The notes under the pieces were generated by a model. That model did not search any database. It saw only the letters and a program-made list of their open reading frames with translations, and had not been told where the DNA came from. From positions 1 to 6,800 of the forward strand of contig DASZHC010000047.1 in NCBI GenBank assembly GCA_035938215.1: a stretch of DNA of 6,800 nucleotides, given 5' to 3'. Shown here piece by piece: positions 1 to 6,023 of this stretch. A program made the position numbers and the translations under genes. Source of the stretch: DASZHC01 sp035938215 (GTDB taxonomy: Bacteria > Verrucomicrobiota > Verrucomicrobiia > Chthoniobacterales > JAFAMB01). The stretch's first letter is position 1. Every line of letters begins with the position of its first letter.

Positions 1-186
1 GACCTCGTCAATGCTGGGGATCGCCCGCATTATTTACGTGGGACGTACTCTCAGGGTGTTTTCAGACCTTTCGGCAGACAAGAATCACACGCGCTCTTTG
101 GATTATCCCGTTCGAATGCGCTTTGCCGTCTTGAGCCGGATCAGAGCATCCCGGCGAATTCGATTGTCGATATTATCCCCTTTTGA
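1..186 (+). CDS. moeA: Molybdopterin molybdenumtransferase MoeA, C-terminal fragment
   Basis: Frame 1 is open from the first base to a TGA at 184-186 and gives 61 residues; the 5' part lies outside the window. The peptide carries the hallmarks of the MoeA C-terminal region: NAGDRPHYLRG at fragment residues 4-14, then FGRQESHALFGLSRSNAL at about 24-41, then a short beta-rich tail ending IVDIIPF. In the MoeA/gephyrin-E family this region ends the catalytic domain and forms the C-terminal beta domain. MoeA inserts molybdate into adenylylated molybdopterin in the cytoplasm, the last step of molybdenum cofactor synthesis. The stop is followed within 70 bases by a terminator-like hairpin, so it probably ends its own transcription unit and is not part of the nadA cluster. 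The assignment rests on motif recognition. A MoeA paralogue of another name cannot be excluded because the N-terminus is missing. Confidence 0.85.
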   Translation, partial: DLVNAGDRPHYLRGTYSQGVFRPFGRQESHALFGLSRSNALCRLEPDQSIPANSIVDIIPF

Positions 187-206
187 TGGGCATCATCTCA
201 CTCTCT

Positions 207-234
207 TTGGAGCAAACACGAGTTTGTTTATACT
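207..234 (+). promoter_or_regulatory. Possible sigma70-type promoter before nadA
   Basis: TTGGAG (207-212) and TATACT (229-234) are separated by 16 bases. The -10 box matches 5 of 6 consensus bases, but the -35 box matches only 3 of 6. Initiation would fall near 241, about 65 bases before nadA, inside the terminator-like hairpin. Position between two transcription units favours it; the weak -35 box and the overlap with the hairpin argue against it. Confidence 0.25.
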
Positions 235-255
235 TCCGAGCCCTCGGAATTTTTT
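234..255 (+). terminator. Rho-independent terminator after moeA
   Basis: A 6-bp stem (TTCCGA at 234-239 pairing TCGGAA at 244-249) with a GCCC loop is followed at once by six T residues (250-255). It lies 48 bases after the moeA-like stop and points the right way to end that transcript. The stem is short, so efficiency may be modest. Confidence 0.55.
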
Positions 256-307
256 CGCGTTACCGGCTCCTGGATCCGCTCTCTAAATCGATGTTGCACC
301 GCACAGG

Positions 308-1276
308 ATGAGGACCCATAATTTTGGGAAGATGGTTGCTCTCAAAGAAGGATATGATCTAAGTGCCGAAGTCCTGCGCTTGAAGAGGCAGCGCAACGCG
401 ATCATTCTCGCTCACAATTACCAAGTTCCCGAGATTCAGGATGTTGCCGATTATGTAGGCGATTCGCTTGGACTCAGTTTTAAGGCCAGGGAAACTGACG
501 CAGACGTGATTGTATTCTGTGGTGTGCACTTCATGGCCGAAACGGCGAAGATAGTGAACCCGACGAAAACGGTGATTTTGCCGGACCTGGAGGCGGGTTG
601 CTCTCTCTCGGAGTCGTGTCCTGCGGAAAGTTTGGAGAAGTTTCTGAGGGACCAGGCTGACAAAAACTATTACGTCATCGCGTATATTAATTGCAGCGCG
701 GGAGTGAAAGCCTTGTCAGACATTATTTGTACCAGCGGTAATGCGGTAAAGGTTGTGGAAAGCGCTCCGCCGGATCGCAATATTCTGTTTGTGCCGGATC
801 AAAATCTGGGAGCGTGGGTGACCGAGAAGACGGGGAGGAAAATGGATCTTTGGCGCGGCACCTGTTATGTTCACGTTGAATTCACGCAAAACAGCATCAA
901 CGCGATTCGGGCGAGCTACCCGGCGGCGCCGGTGGTAGCGCACCCGGAATGTACGTTTGCGGTGCGAATGCTCGCGGATGAAGTCTGCTCGACAGAAAAA
1001 ATGGTGAGCTACTGCCGAGACACGCATGCGGATGCTTTTATCATTGTTACGGAATCTGGTATGCTGCATCGCTTGAGAAAGGAAATTCCTGGCAAGACGT
1101 TCATTCCCGGACCTACGGACACCTGCTCTTGTGCTGACTGTCGATTCATGAAGAAAAATACGCTTGAAAAGCTGAGAGATGCTCTTGAGCATCTGTCGCC
1201 GGAAATTGAAATGCCAGAATCGCTGCGTAAGCGGGCCGAGTTACCAATCCTTCGAATGTTAGAACTCAGCCGTTGA
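308..1276 (+). CDS. nadA: Quinolinate synthase NadA
   Basis: NadA condenses iminoaspartate with dihydroxyacetone phosphate to give quinolinate, the committed step of de novo NAD synthesis, using a 4Fe-4S cluster in the cytoplasm. The 322-residue product matches the family across its length: AIILAHNYQVPEIQDVADYV at 31-50, CGVHFMAETAKI at 71-82, LPDLEAGCSL at 91-100, WRGTCYVHVEF at 182-192, HPEC at 212-215, and GPTDTCSCADCRFM at 268-281. By family analogy the three cluster ligands are probably C98, C186 and one cysteine of the C273/C275/C278 group, most likely C278. Length is close to the usual 300-350. No good ribosome-binding site precedes ATG 308; ATG 332 (residue 9) would also leave the conserved domain intact, so the true start is uncertain. 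The stop overlaps the next gene by four bases, which implies co-transcription and probable translational coupling. No nadB or nadC is visible. Confidence 0.95.
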   Translation: MRTHNFGKMVALKEGYDLSAEVLRLKRQRNAIILAHNYQVPEIQDVADYVGDSLGLSFKARETDADVIVFCGVHFMAETAKIVNPTKTVILPDLEAGCSLSESCPAESLEKFLRDQADKNYYVIAYINCSAGVKALSDIICTSGNAVKVVESAPPDRNILFVPDQNLGAWVTEKTGRKMDLWRGTCYVHVEFTQNSINAIRASYPAAPVVAHPECTFAVRMLADEVCSTEKMVSYCRDTHADAFIIVTESGMLHRLRKEIPGKTFIPGPTDTCSCADCRFMKKNTLEKLRDALEHLSPEIEMPESLRKRAELPILRMLELSR

Positions 1277-2469
1277 ATGGGCCGTCTGTCGCTGTTGTCG
1301 GGGGTGGGCCGGCCGGGCTTCGGGCCGCGGAAATTATTGCGCGCCAGGGTATTCACACCTCTATTTTCGAGCAAAAAGCATCGCCCGGGCGAAAATTCCT
1401 GGTGGCGGGTAGAGGCGGGCTGAATATCACCCATTCTGAATCGCTCGATAAGTTTGCGTCGCGCTACGACGTGCCCGAACGATGGGCTGTTCTGTTGGAG
1501 CGGTTTTCCCCTGGCGACATGCGAGAATGGTTTGGGCAGTTAGGCGTCGAGACATTCGTTGGAACCAGCGGACGGGTGTTTCCTCGCAATATTCGCACTC
1601 CAATGGTTCTGGAACTTTGGCTGGAACGTCTCGATGCCTTGGGATGTGATTTGCAGATCGGCCGCCGTTTTCACCAAATGCTTGGAAGCGGACCTTATGA
1701 CCTGGTGTTTCAAAGGGGAACGCAATATCAGCTTTTCACGGCGGACAGTGTGTTATTTGCACTGGGTGGAGCTTCCTGGCCCCAGACGGGATCCGATGCC
1801 CTCTGGGTCGAAGAGTTTCAGCGGCTCGGCATTCAGGTCAGAGATTTTGTGGCAGCCAACGTCGGCTGGGAGTGCCAGTGGTCGGAGCAGTTTCTCCATT
1901 TGGCCGAAAGCAAGCCCCTTAAGAATCTTGAAGTCTCTTGCTGCGGAAAGATCGTTGCTGGCGAATTGATGGTGACTGAGTACGGGCTCGAAGGCGGAGC
2001 GATCTATCAATTGACCAGGGAATTGCGCCATTCGCCTCAGATCACCATCGATTTCAAGCCGGAATTATCGAGTCATGATTTGGAGCGGCGCTGGCAAAAG
2101 CACGTTCAGACGGGTCTAAAGGAAGGGGTGATGCGGTTCTGGCGGCTGAGTGCTGCTGCTGCCGCGCTGATCGAAGAGGTTGCCAACCCAAAGACCCTCA
2201 ACGAATGGATGACCGCAACGAAGGCTTGTCATGTCCGGTTCGAAAGGCCGAGACCAATCGAGGAAGCGATCTCCAGCGCTGGCGGTGTCCCCTGGGAAGA
2301 ACTGGATGAAGACCTGATGTTGCGCCGGCTGCCTGGAGTATTTTGTGCCGGCGAAATGATCGACTGGGAAGCGCCGACTGGCGGCTATCTTCTTCAGGGC
2401 TGCTTTGTCACCGCGACGATCGCCGGTGAAGGCATTGTTAAGTGGATTGCGAAGGGCCGTCGGCCGTGA
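1273..2469 (+). CDS. FAD-dependent oxidoreductase, PP_4765/HI0933-like flavoprotein
   Basis: The 398-residue protein starts with a Rossmann FAD-binding motif (VAVVGGGPAGLRAAE, residues 6-20; acidic residue E34 ends strand 2). It continues with GRKFLVAGRGGLNITHSE (39-56), GRVFPRNIRTPMVLE (100-114), FALGGASWPQTGSD (162-175) and a C-terminal GEMIDWEAPTGGYLLQGC (360-377). These are signatures of the HI0933-like flavoprotein superfamily, specifically the PP_4765-type subgroup of about 400 residues. The substrate is not known, and I do not assign one. The start is TTG at 1273, sharing TTGA with the nadA stop. The frame holds a TAA at 1228 and no ATG or GTG between it and 1273, and the first internal Met is residue 83, beyond the FAD motif, so TTG is almost forced. 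It is not NadB: it is too short and lacks the aspartate oxidase architecture. The peroxiredoxin follows after 19 bases. Confidence 0.88.
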   Translation: MNGPSVAVVGGGPAGLRAAEIIARQGIHTSIFEQKASPGRKFLVAGRGGLNITHSESLDKFASRYDVPERWAVLLERFSPGDMREWFGQLGVETFVGTSGRVFPRNIRTPMVLELWLERLDALGCDLQIGRRFHQMLGSGPYDLVFQRGTQYQLFTADSVLFALGGASWPQTGSDALWVEEFQRLGIQVRDFVAANVGWECQWSEQFLHLAESKPLKNLEVSCCGKIVAGELMVTEYGLEGGAIYQLTRELRHSPQITIDFKPELSSHDLERRWQKHVQTGLKEGVMRFWRLSAAAAALIEEVANPKTLNEWMTATKACHVRFERPRPIEEAISSAGGVPWEELDEDLMLRRLPGVFCAGEMIDWEAPTGGYLLQGCFVTATIAGEGIVKWIAKGRRP

Positions 2470-2476
2470 CAGCTTT

Positions 2477-2482
2477 GGAAAG
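2477..2482 (+). promoter_or_regulatory. Ribosome-binding site that fixes the peroxiredoxin start
   Basis: GGAAAG lies six bases before ATG 2489. It favours that codon over the longer in-frame start at 2405, which lies well inside the flavoprotein gene. It is among the better-placed Shine-Dalgarno-like sequences in the window. Confidence 0.55.
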
Positions 2483-2488
2483 AAGGAT

Positions 2489-2968
2489 ATGACTACTAGA
2501 CTTGAAGTTGGTGATCCCGCTCCTGAGTTCAGGGCGACAGCCGTCGGTGGCATCTATGGGCGCGGTCAAGAAGTGAAGCTTGCTGATTTTGCGCGGACGA
2601 CTCTTGTTCTCTATTTCTATCCAAAAGACGACACTCCCGGTTGCACCGTTCAGGCGTGCGCTATACGCGATTCATGGCGCGAAATTCAGTCGAAAAGTGA
2701 GCTATTCGGCGTGAGCGTCGACAGCGCGGAAAGCCACGAGGCATTCATAAAAAACCATGGGCTCCCATTTCCCCTGCTTAGCGATCCGAATCACGAGATC
2801 GTGCTAGCCTACCAGGTTTGGGTTGAGAAGAGCCTGTACGGCAAAAAATATATGGGAACCGAGCGCACGACCTACGTCATCGGCACGGATCAGCGAATAA
2901 AGGCAATTTTGAGAAAGGTCAAACCGGCGGATCATATGGGCCAATTGTTCAAGGCGCTTGGTTCGTAG
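2489..2968 (+). CDS. bcp: Thiol peroxidase, BCP/PrxQ-type peroxiredoxin
   Basis: Peroxiredoxins of this class reduce H2O2 and organic hydroperoxides in the cytoplasm through a peroxidatic cysteine that is recycled by thioredoxin. The 159-residue product has the AhpC/TSA fold markers GDPAPEF (8-14) and FYPKDDTPGCTVQACAIRD (43-61). C52 sits in the PxxxTxxC motif as the peroxidatic cysteine, and C57, five residues on, matches the resolving cysteine of the atypical 2-Cys BCP group. FGVSVDSAESHEAF (73-86), LPFPLLSDPN (92-101) and the conserved arginine region GTERTTYVI (123-131, R126) follow. Length is typical for BCP (about 150-160). The ORF can be extended to 2405, but the extra 28 residues overlap the flavoprotein and look like out-of-frame coding, so ATG 2489 is chosen. 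It is the third gene of the nadA cluster, and a hairpin 40 bases after the stop may end the transcript. Confidence 0.93.
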   Translation: MTTRLEVGDPAPEFRATAVGGIYGRGQEVKLADFARTTLVLYFYPKDDTPGCTVQACAIRDSWREIQSKSELFGVSVDSAESHEAFIKNHGLPFPLLSDPNHEIVLAYQVWVEKSLYGKKYMGTERTTYVIGTDQRIKAILRKVKPADHMGQLFKALGS

Positions 2969-3007
2969 ATCGGCGCTGTAAATATCGTACTGGAAGCGCA
3001 GACCTTG

Positions 3008-3030
3008 GAGCCAATCCGCGGCTCATTTTT
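3008..3030 (+). terminator. Weak terminator-like hairpin after the nadA cluster
   Basis: GAGCC (3008-3012) pairs with GGCTC (3020-3024) across a 7-base loop, followed by ATTTTT (3025-3030). The stem is GC-rich but only 5 bp. TTGGA (3005-3009) could compete by pairing with TCCAA (3030-3034). It lies in the 80-base gap between the peroxiredoxin stop and the next ATG, so it is well placed to end the three-gene unit. Confidence 0.4.
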
Positions 3031-3048
3031 CCAACCTCCAAATCCCAG

Positions 3049-4212
3049 ATGAACCAGCAAACGCTGCTTGGTATTTTCCAGAAACTCGAGGCTCTGATCT
3101 CCAGGTTGCCCGGGCCGCTGCAGAACGCTGTGATGAAAGAATTGAATCCGATCAAACAGATTTTTCTTTCACAGCGACTCGCGCAAGTCGTCTTGCTGGG
3201 GGATCCTGGCGCTGACGCTTCAGCCCTGTTTTCGGCGCTCCTCGACAGCGATCTTCGCATGGTCAATCCTCAACAGAGCGCCAGCTGGGTCTCTTACGAG
3301 CAAAGGGGGAAGGGCGGCTTCCGCGTCCTGGATGCACGACGCCTGAATGAAACAAGTCTTACCTGGAGCGCACTGGCTGGCGCAATTACAGAACAAAGGC
3401 CGGATCTCTTCATCTTTGTAGTGGATGGCACCAAGCCGATCGACCTGGCATTAGCATGCGAACAAGGAGCGCGCCTCGTCGAGATGGCGGAACAACGTCA
3501 TCAGTCCAAGGCGGGTCTGATTGGCGCAGTTGATCTTCCGGCATCCGCTTCGGCGGCCGAAGTTGAAAATCGGCGCTTGGAGCTGCAGGCGTGGCTCAAC
3601 GGTTCACCGAAATTGTCGAGTCATTTCGTGAAAAGCATCGCCGTTTCTTCGTTTGTCAGATTCCGGGTAGACGGGTCGATCGATTCGGAGCGGGATGAGA
3701 GGCGCAACATCGATATCCTGGCGGAAACTATAGCGCGGGAACTGCCCGAAGAAGCCCAAGTTGAGGCGGCCCGAATCTTCCGGGCGAAAAAGACCCAACT
3801 GGAGATCGCACAAAGACTTGTTCGCTCGGTGACGACCATCTGTGCTGCAGTGGGCATTCAACCGATCCCGTTGGCCGATTTTCCGGTCCTGACCGCCCTC
3901 CAGTTTGCGATGGTCACCGGAGTGATGCACATCAGCGGACGAGAGCTTGGATTGAAGGCCGCCGCAGAGTTCTTCGGCGCGCTGGGCTTGAACATTGGAG
4001 TCGGCATGATTTTCCGGGAGGGAGCGCGTGCAGCGGTCAAAATGATTCCGGGTTGGGGCAACGCAATTTCCGGCGGCGTTGCTGCCGCCGGCACCTACGC
4101 GGTTGGACGGGCGGCCATCGCCTACTTCGTTGAGGGAGTATCCATAAGCGAGGCGCGCAAGCTTTTCAATCGGCCTAAACTGCCGAAAACTTCCAAGTCC
4201 GGAACTACGTGA
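3049..4212 (+). CDS. DUF697 (YcjF-like) protein with degenerate GTPase-like N-terminal region
   Basis: The 387-residue product has two parts. The C-terminal part, about 255-360, is a hydrophobic helical region with IQPIPLADFPVLTALQFAMV (270-289) and MIPGWGNAISGGVAAAGTYA (332-351). These are typical of DUF697, a domain found alone or fused to Era-like GTPases and probably membrane-associated. The N-terminal part, about 42-235, lies where the GTPase domain sits in such fusions, and its predicted beta-alpha pattern fits: QVVLLGDPGADASALFSALL (47-66), FRVLDARR (91-98), DLFIFVVDGTKP (119-130), GLIGAVDLP (156-164). The nucleotide-binding signatures are damaged, however: G51-S58 reads GDPGADAS and lacks the Gly-Lys of GxxxxGKS, DxxG becomes DARR, and NKxD becomes GAVD. 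It is best described as a probable pseudo-GTPase; cellular role unknown. No Shine-Dalgarno sequence is evident before ATG 3049, but the frame upstream has no other ATG, GTG or TTG back into the peroxiredoxin gene. RsmA follows after 103 bases. Confidence 0.8.
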   Translation: MNQQTLLGIFQKLEALISRLPGPLQNAVMKELNPIKQIFLSQRLAQVVLLGDPGADASALFSALLDSDLRMVNPQQSASWVSYEQRGKGGFRVLDARRLNETSLTWSALAGAITEQRPDLFIFVVDGTKPIDLALACEQGARLVEMAEQRHQSKAGLIGAVDLPASASAAEVENRRLELQAWLNGSPKLSSHFVKSIAVSSFVRFRVDGSIDSERDERRNIDILAETIARELPEEAQVEAARIFRAKKTQLEIAQRLVRSVTTICAAVGIQPIPLADFPVLTALQFAMVTGVMHISGRELGLKAAAEFFGALGLNIGVGMIFREGARAAVKMIPGWGNAISGGVAAAGTYAVGRAAIAYFVEGVSISEARKLFNRPKLPKTSKSGTT

Positions 4213-4315
4213 TCGCCGGGAAATTTCCGGAATCCGCTGTGAATAACTTGTTAGGAAATCGGTTTCTTTCGGAGAGGATTCTGGCAGCAACTTCGAAAGA
4301 CCTGAGATTCGGAGC

Positions 4316-5650
4316 ATGAACATCACTGAAATCATGTCAACATTGCAGGATTTGGGGGCATCTCCGCGTAGGTCGTTTGGGCAGAACTTCTTACATGACA
4401 AGAATATCGCTGCATGGATCGTCGGAAAGCTGGATCTAACGCCGGTTGATCAGGTTATTGAGATTGGTTCAGGACTTGGTGCTTTGACCGAAGAAATATT
4501 GCACAGCGGGGTGTCGGCAACTTTGCTTGAAAAGGATAAGGCTTTCGCCGGGTACCTTCGTAAGAAGTTTGCGCACACGAAAATAGATGTGATCGAAGGG
4601 GATGCGCTCGAGTACGACACTCGCGGGGACTTCCTTCGCCAGCCGGCAAAGTTGGTCGGAAATTTGCCTTACTATGCATCCTCGCAGCTCTTGTTTCATT
4701 TCTGCGCTGAACCCTGTCCGTACGATCGCATGGTGCTTACGGTTCAAAAGGAAATGGCCGACCGACTCAGTGCTTCGCGGGGTACGAAAGAGTACGGCAG
4801 CCTAAGCGTTATCGTTCAGCATCGATGGCGTGTAGCGAAGCTCAAGACTTTGTCGCCTTCCGTTTTTCTCCCCAGGCCCCGGGTCGATTCAGCGGTGCTC
4901 TTGATGACACGCAGAGAGCCCGGCGAGCTGGAGGAAGTGGATTCCGTCCGGTTTGCAGAAGTAGTGCGCGCCGGATTTTCCAAGCGGCGGAAACAGGTGC
5001 GCAATTCACTCAATTTGTATAATGGTTCCAATTTGATACAGGAGGTCTTGAGCGCGGTTAATCTTCCCCCGACGGTTCGGGCCGAGGATATCTCGTTGGA
5101 GAAGTGGATCAAAATCGTCAATATTCTGCGGCCCTCTGTTGTTTACGGCGCAAATCCTAATGAACGCCTGACGGTGGTGGACGAGAACGATCGAGCGCTC
5201 AGACCGCTTGACCGGAAGACGATCCATCGGGAAAACCTCTACCATCGTGCCGCTCACGTTTTTATCTTTAACCGCTTGGGCGAATTGTTCCTGCAGAAGC
5301 GATCACATCGAAAGGAGAATTTTCCGCGCAGGTGGGATTCCAGCGCTGCCGGCCACGTGGACGCCGGTGAAGGCTATATGGAATGCGCTATCCGCGAAGT
5401 CGGAGAGGAAATCGGATTGAATTGCAGCCTCTCTAAAATTGGGGCGGTCCCTGCCTCCGAAAGGACCGGCAACGAATTCATAGAAATATTCCGCGCCAAC
5501 TCGAACGTCCCATTGTCACTGAACGTACACGAAATTGAAACGGGCGGTTTTTTTTCTCTTCCAATGATCGATCGCTGGATAGCTGAGCGGCCGTCAGATT
5601 TCGCGCCCGGGTTTGTTGAGTGCTACCAGGCGGTCCGCCACGCTTTGTAG
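4316..5650 (+). CDS. rsmA: RsmA/KsgA 16S rRNA dimethyltransferase fused to a Nudix hydrolase domain
   Basis: Residues 1 to about 272 are a complete RsmA. This enzyme uses S-adenosylmethionine to dimethylate two adjacent adenines of the 3' 16S rRNA hairpin (A1518/A1519 in E. coli) late in 30S assembly. Seen are SFGQNFLHDKN (20-30), SAM motif I VIEIGSGLGALTEE (47-60), motif IV NLPYY (116-120), VFLPRPRVDSAVLL (183-196) and FSKRRKQVRNSL (221-232). After a short linker, residues 283-444 form a Nudix domain: LTVVDENDR (285-293), HRAAHVFIFNRLGELFLQKR (310-329), WDSSAAGHVDAGE (340-352). The Nudix box GX5EX7REUXEEXGU is fully matched at 346-368, with REVGEE at 360-365. This half resembles YfcD/IDI-type Nudix proteins; its substrate cannot be read from sequence. 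RsmA is normally about 260-290 residues, so 444 reflects the fusion. There is no stop or frameshift at the junction; ATG 5160 is out of frame. The start at 4316 gives the usual N-terminus, but GGAG (4311-4314) is only one base away; ATG 4334 is an alternative. Confidence 0.93.
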   Translation: MNITEIMSTLQDLGASPRRSFGQNFLHDKNIAAWIVGKLDLTPVDQVIEIGSGLGALTEEILHSGVSATLLEKDKAFAGYLRKKFAHTKIDVIEGDALEYDTRGDFLRQPAKLVGNLPYYASSQLLFHFCAEPCPYDRMVLTVQKEMADRLSASRGTKEYGSLSVIVQHRWRVAKLKTLSPSVFLPRPRVDSAVLLMTRREPGELEEVDSVRFAEVVRAGFSKRRKQVRNSLNLYNGSNLIQEVLSAVNLPPTVRAEDISLEKWIKIVNILRPSVVYGANPNERLTVVDENDRALRPLDRKTIHRENLYHRAAHVFIFNRLGELFLQKRSHRKENFPRRWDSSAAGHVDAGEGYMECAIREVGEEIGLNCSLSKIGAVPASERTGNEFIEIFRANSNVPLSLNVHEIETGGFFSLPMIDRWIAERPSDFAPGFVECYQAVRHAL

Positions 5651-5736
5651 GACGGGCCCACAAATACCTGCGCTCTGTCGCTTGTGCGAGGAACTTAACT
5701 TGGGATGGCGCGTGTATACGTCCCCTTGGGGTACAT
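5651..5736. other. Intergenic gap after rsmA-Nudix
   Basis: Eighty-six bases lie between the rsmA-Nudix stop and the repeat element. CCCCTTGGGG (5722-5731) is a short palindrome, and GGGAT (5702-5706) can weakly pair with GTCCC (5720-5724). Neither is followed by a T-run, so I do not call a terminator. No gene is seen. Confidence 0.4.
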
Positions 5737-5783
5737 GGTAGGGGCAGATCTCCGAGCTAACACGTACCCTGGACGGCGGTCGC

Positions 5784-5803
5784 CTCGGAGATGCGACCCT
5801 ACC
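5784..5803 (+). repeat. Internal copy of the CTCGGAGAT motif
   Basis: CTCGGAGATGCGACCCTACC matches the reverse complement of the left end (5737-5756) at 17 of 20 positions, so 5737-5803 can fold as one hairpin. A smaller nested hairpin is also possible: GGTCGC (5778-5783) with GCGACC (5793-5798). Confidence 0.55.
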
Positions 5804-5838
5804 TTCCTTACCTTTCTGACCTCGACGAGAACGCTCTC

Positions 5839-5857
5839 CTCAGAGGTGCGATCCTCC
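5839..5857 (+). repeat. Diverged copy of the CTCGGAGAT motif
   Basis: CTCAGAGGTGCGATCCTCC agrees with the copy at 5784-5802 at 15 of 19 positions, in the same orientation and 55 bases downstream. Its divergence suggests an older duplication. Confidence 0.4.
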
Positions 5858-5891
5858 TTGCCTATCGGCGGGCAGCTCGGAGATCTGCCCA

Positions 5892-6023
5892 CATAAGCAT
5901 TAACTTAAGCGATGCAGAGTGCACAAACGCGCTGCGATGTAGGCGAACCGTCTCGGTTTGCACAGTTTTGAAGCGTGCAAAGCGAGACGCTTCGTCTACA
6001 TAGCGCTTAAGTTAATGCTTATG
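5892..6023. repeat. 132-bp long palindrome, probable inserted mini-element
   Basis: The outer arms are a perfect 20-bp inverted repeat: CATAAGCATTAACTTAAGCG at 5892-5911 and its reverse complement at 6004-6023. Further in, 5937-5955 pairs with 5983-6001 at 17 of 19 positions, and 5956-5963 pairs with 5975-5982 at 7 of 8, leaving an 11-base loop (5964-5974). The left side carries an unpaired 25-base stretch (5912-5936) against two bases on the right, so the fold is asymmetric. The 9-base sequence GGAGATCTG occurs directly at 5879-5887 and 6023-6031, flanking the palindrome. A single-stranded copy would form a very stable hairpin. It encodes no protein; whether it is transcribed is unknown. Confidence 0.7.

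Larger units (their letters stand above)
5742..5890. repeat. 17-bp perfect inverted repeat, candidate ends of the older element
   Basis: GGGCAGATCTCCGAGCT (5742-5758) and its exact reverse complement (5874-5890) enclose 115 bases. The left arm extends outward to 5737 as GGTAG. The matching outward extension on the right is not adjacent to 5890 but appears at 6035-6039 (CTACC), on the far side of the palindrome at 5892-6023. This split is the main sign that the right arm was interrupted. Confidence 0.7.

Noticed and set aside
11..286. 91-codon ORF on the + strand at the left edge
   Set aside because: It overlaps the MoeA C-terminal frame (1-186) in a different frame, runs through the terminator-like hairpin and shows no family motif.
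716..1434. Two long - strand frames (716-1192 and 1009-1434) opposite nadA
   Set aside because: They are antisense to nadA and the start of the flavoprotein, without motifs or ribosome-binding sites.
1273..2469. Flavoprotein as L-aspartate oxidase NadB
   Set aside because: It follows nadA, but the length (398 against about 530) and the C-terminal WEAPTGGYLLQGC signature belong to the HI0933/PP_4765-like group.
4216..4232. Overlapping short palindromes GGAAATTTCC and TTCCGGAA upstream of rsmA
   Set aside because: Each is only 8-10 bp, there is no T-run and no promoter boxes around them, so neither an operator nor a terminator is supported.
3604..4401. 265-codon open frame on the - strand
   Set aside because: It lies antisense to the DUF697 gene and the start of rsmA, both supported by strong motifs. 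Its translation is rich in Arg and Ser and has no recognisable domain, as expected of a shadow frame in moderately GC-rich DNA.
5722..5731. CCCCTTGGGG as a terminator for rsmA-Nudix
   Set aside because: The loop would be only two bases and there is no T-run after it.
5892..6023. Integron attC site
   Set aside because: Size and imperfect palindromy are suggestive and the arms contain TTAAC/GTTAA, but the required core patterns RYYYAAC and GTTRRRY are not met at the ends and no integrase or cassette array is present.
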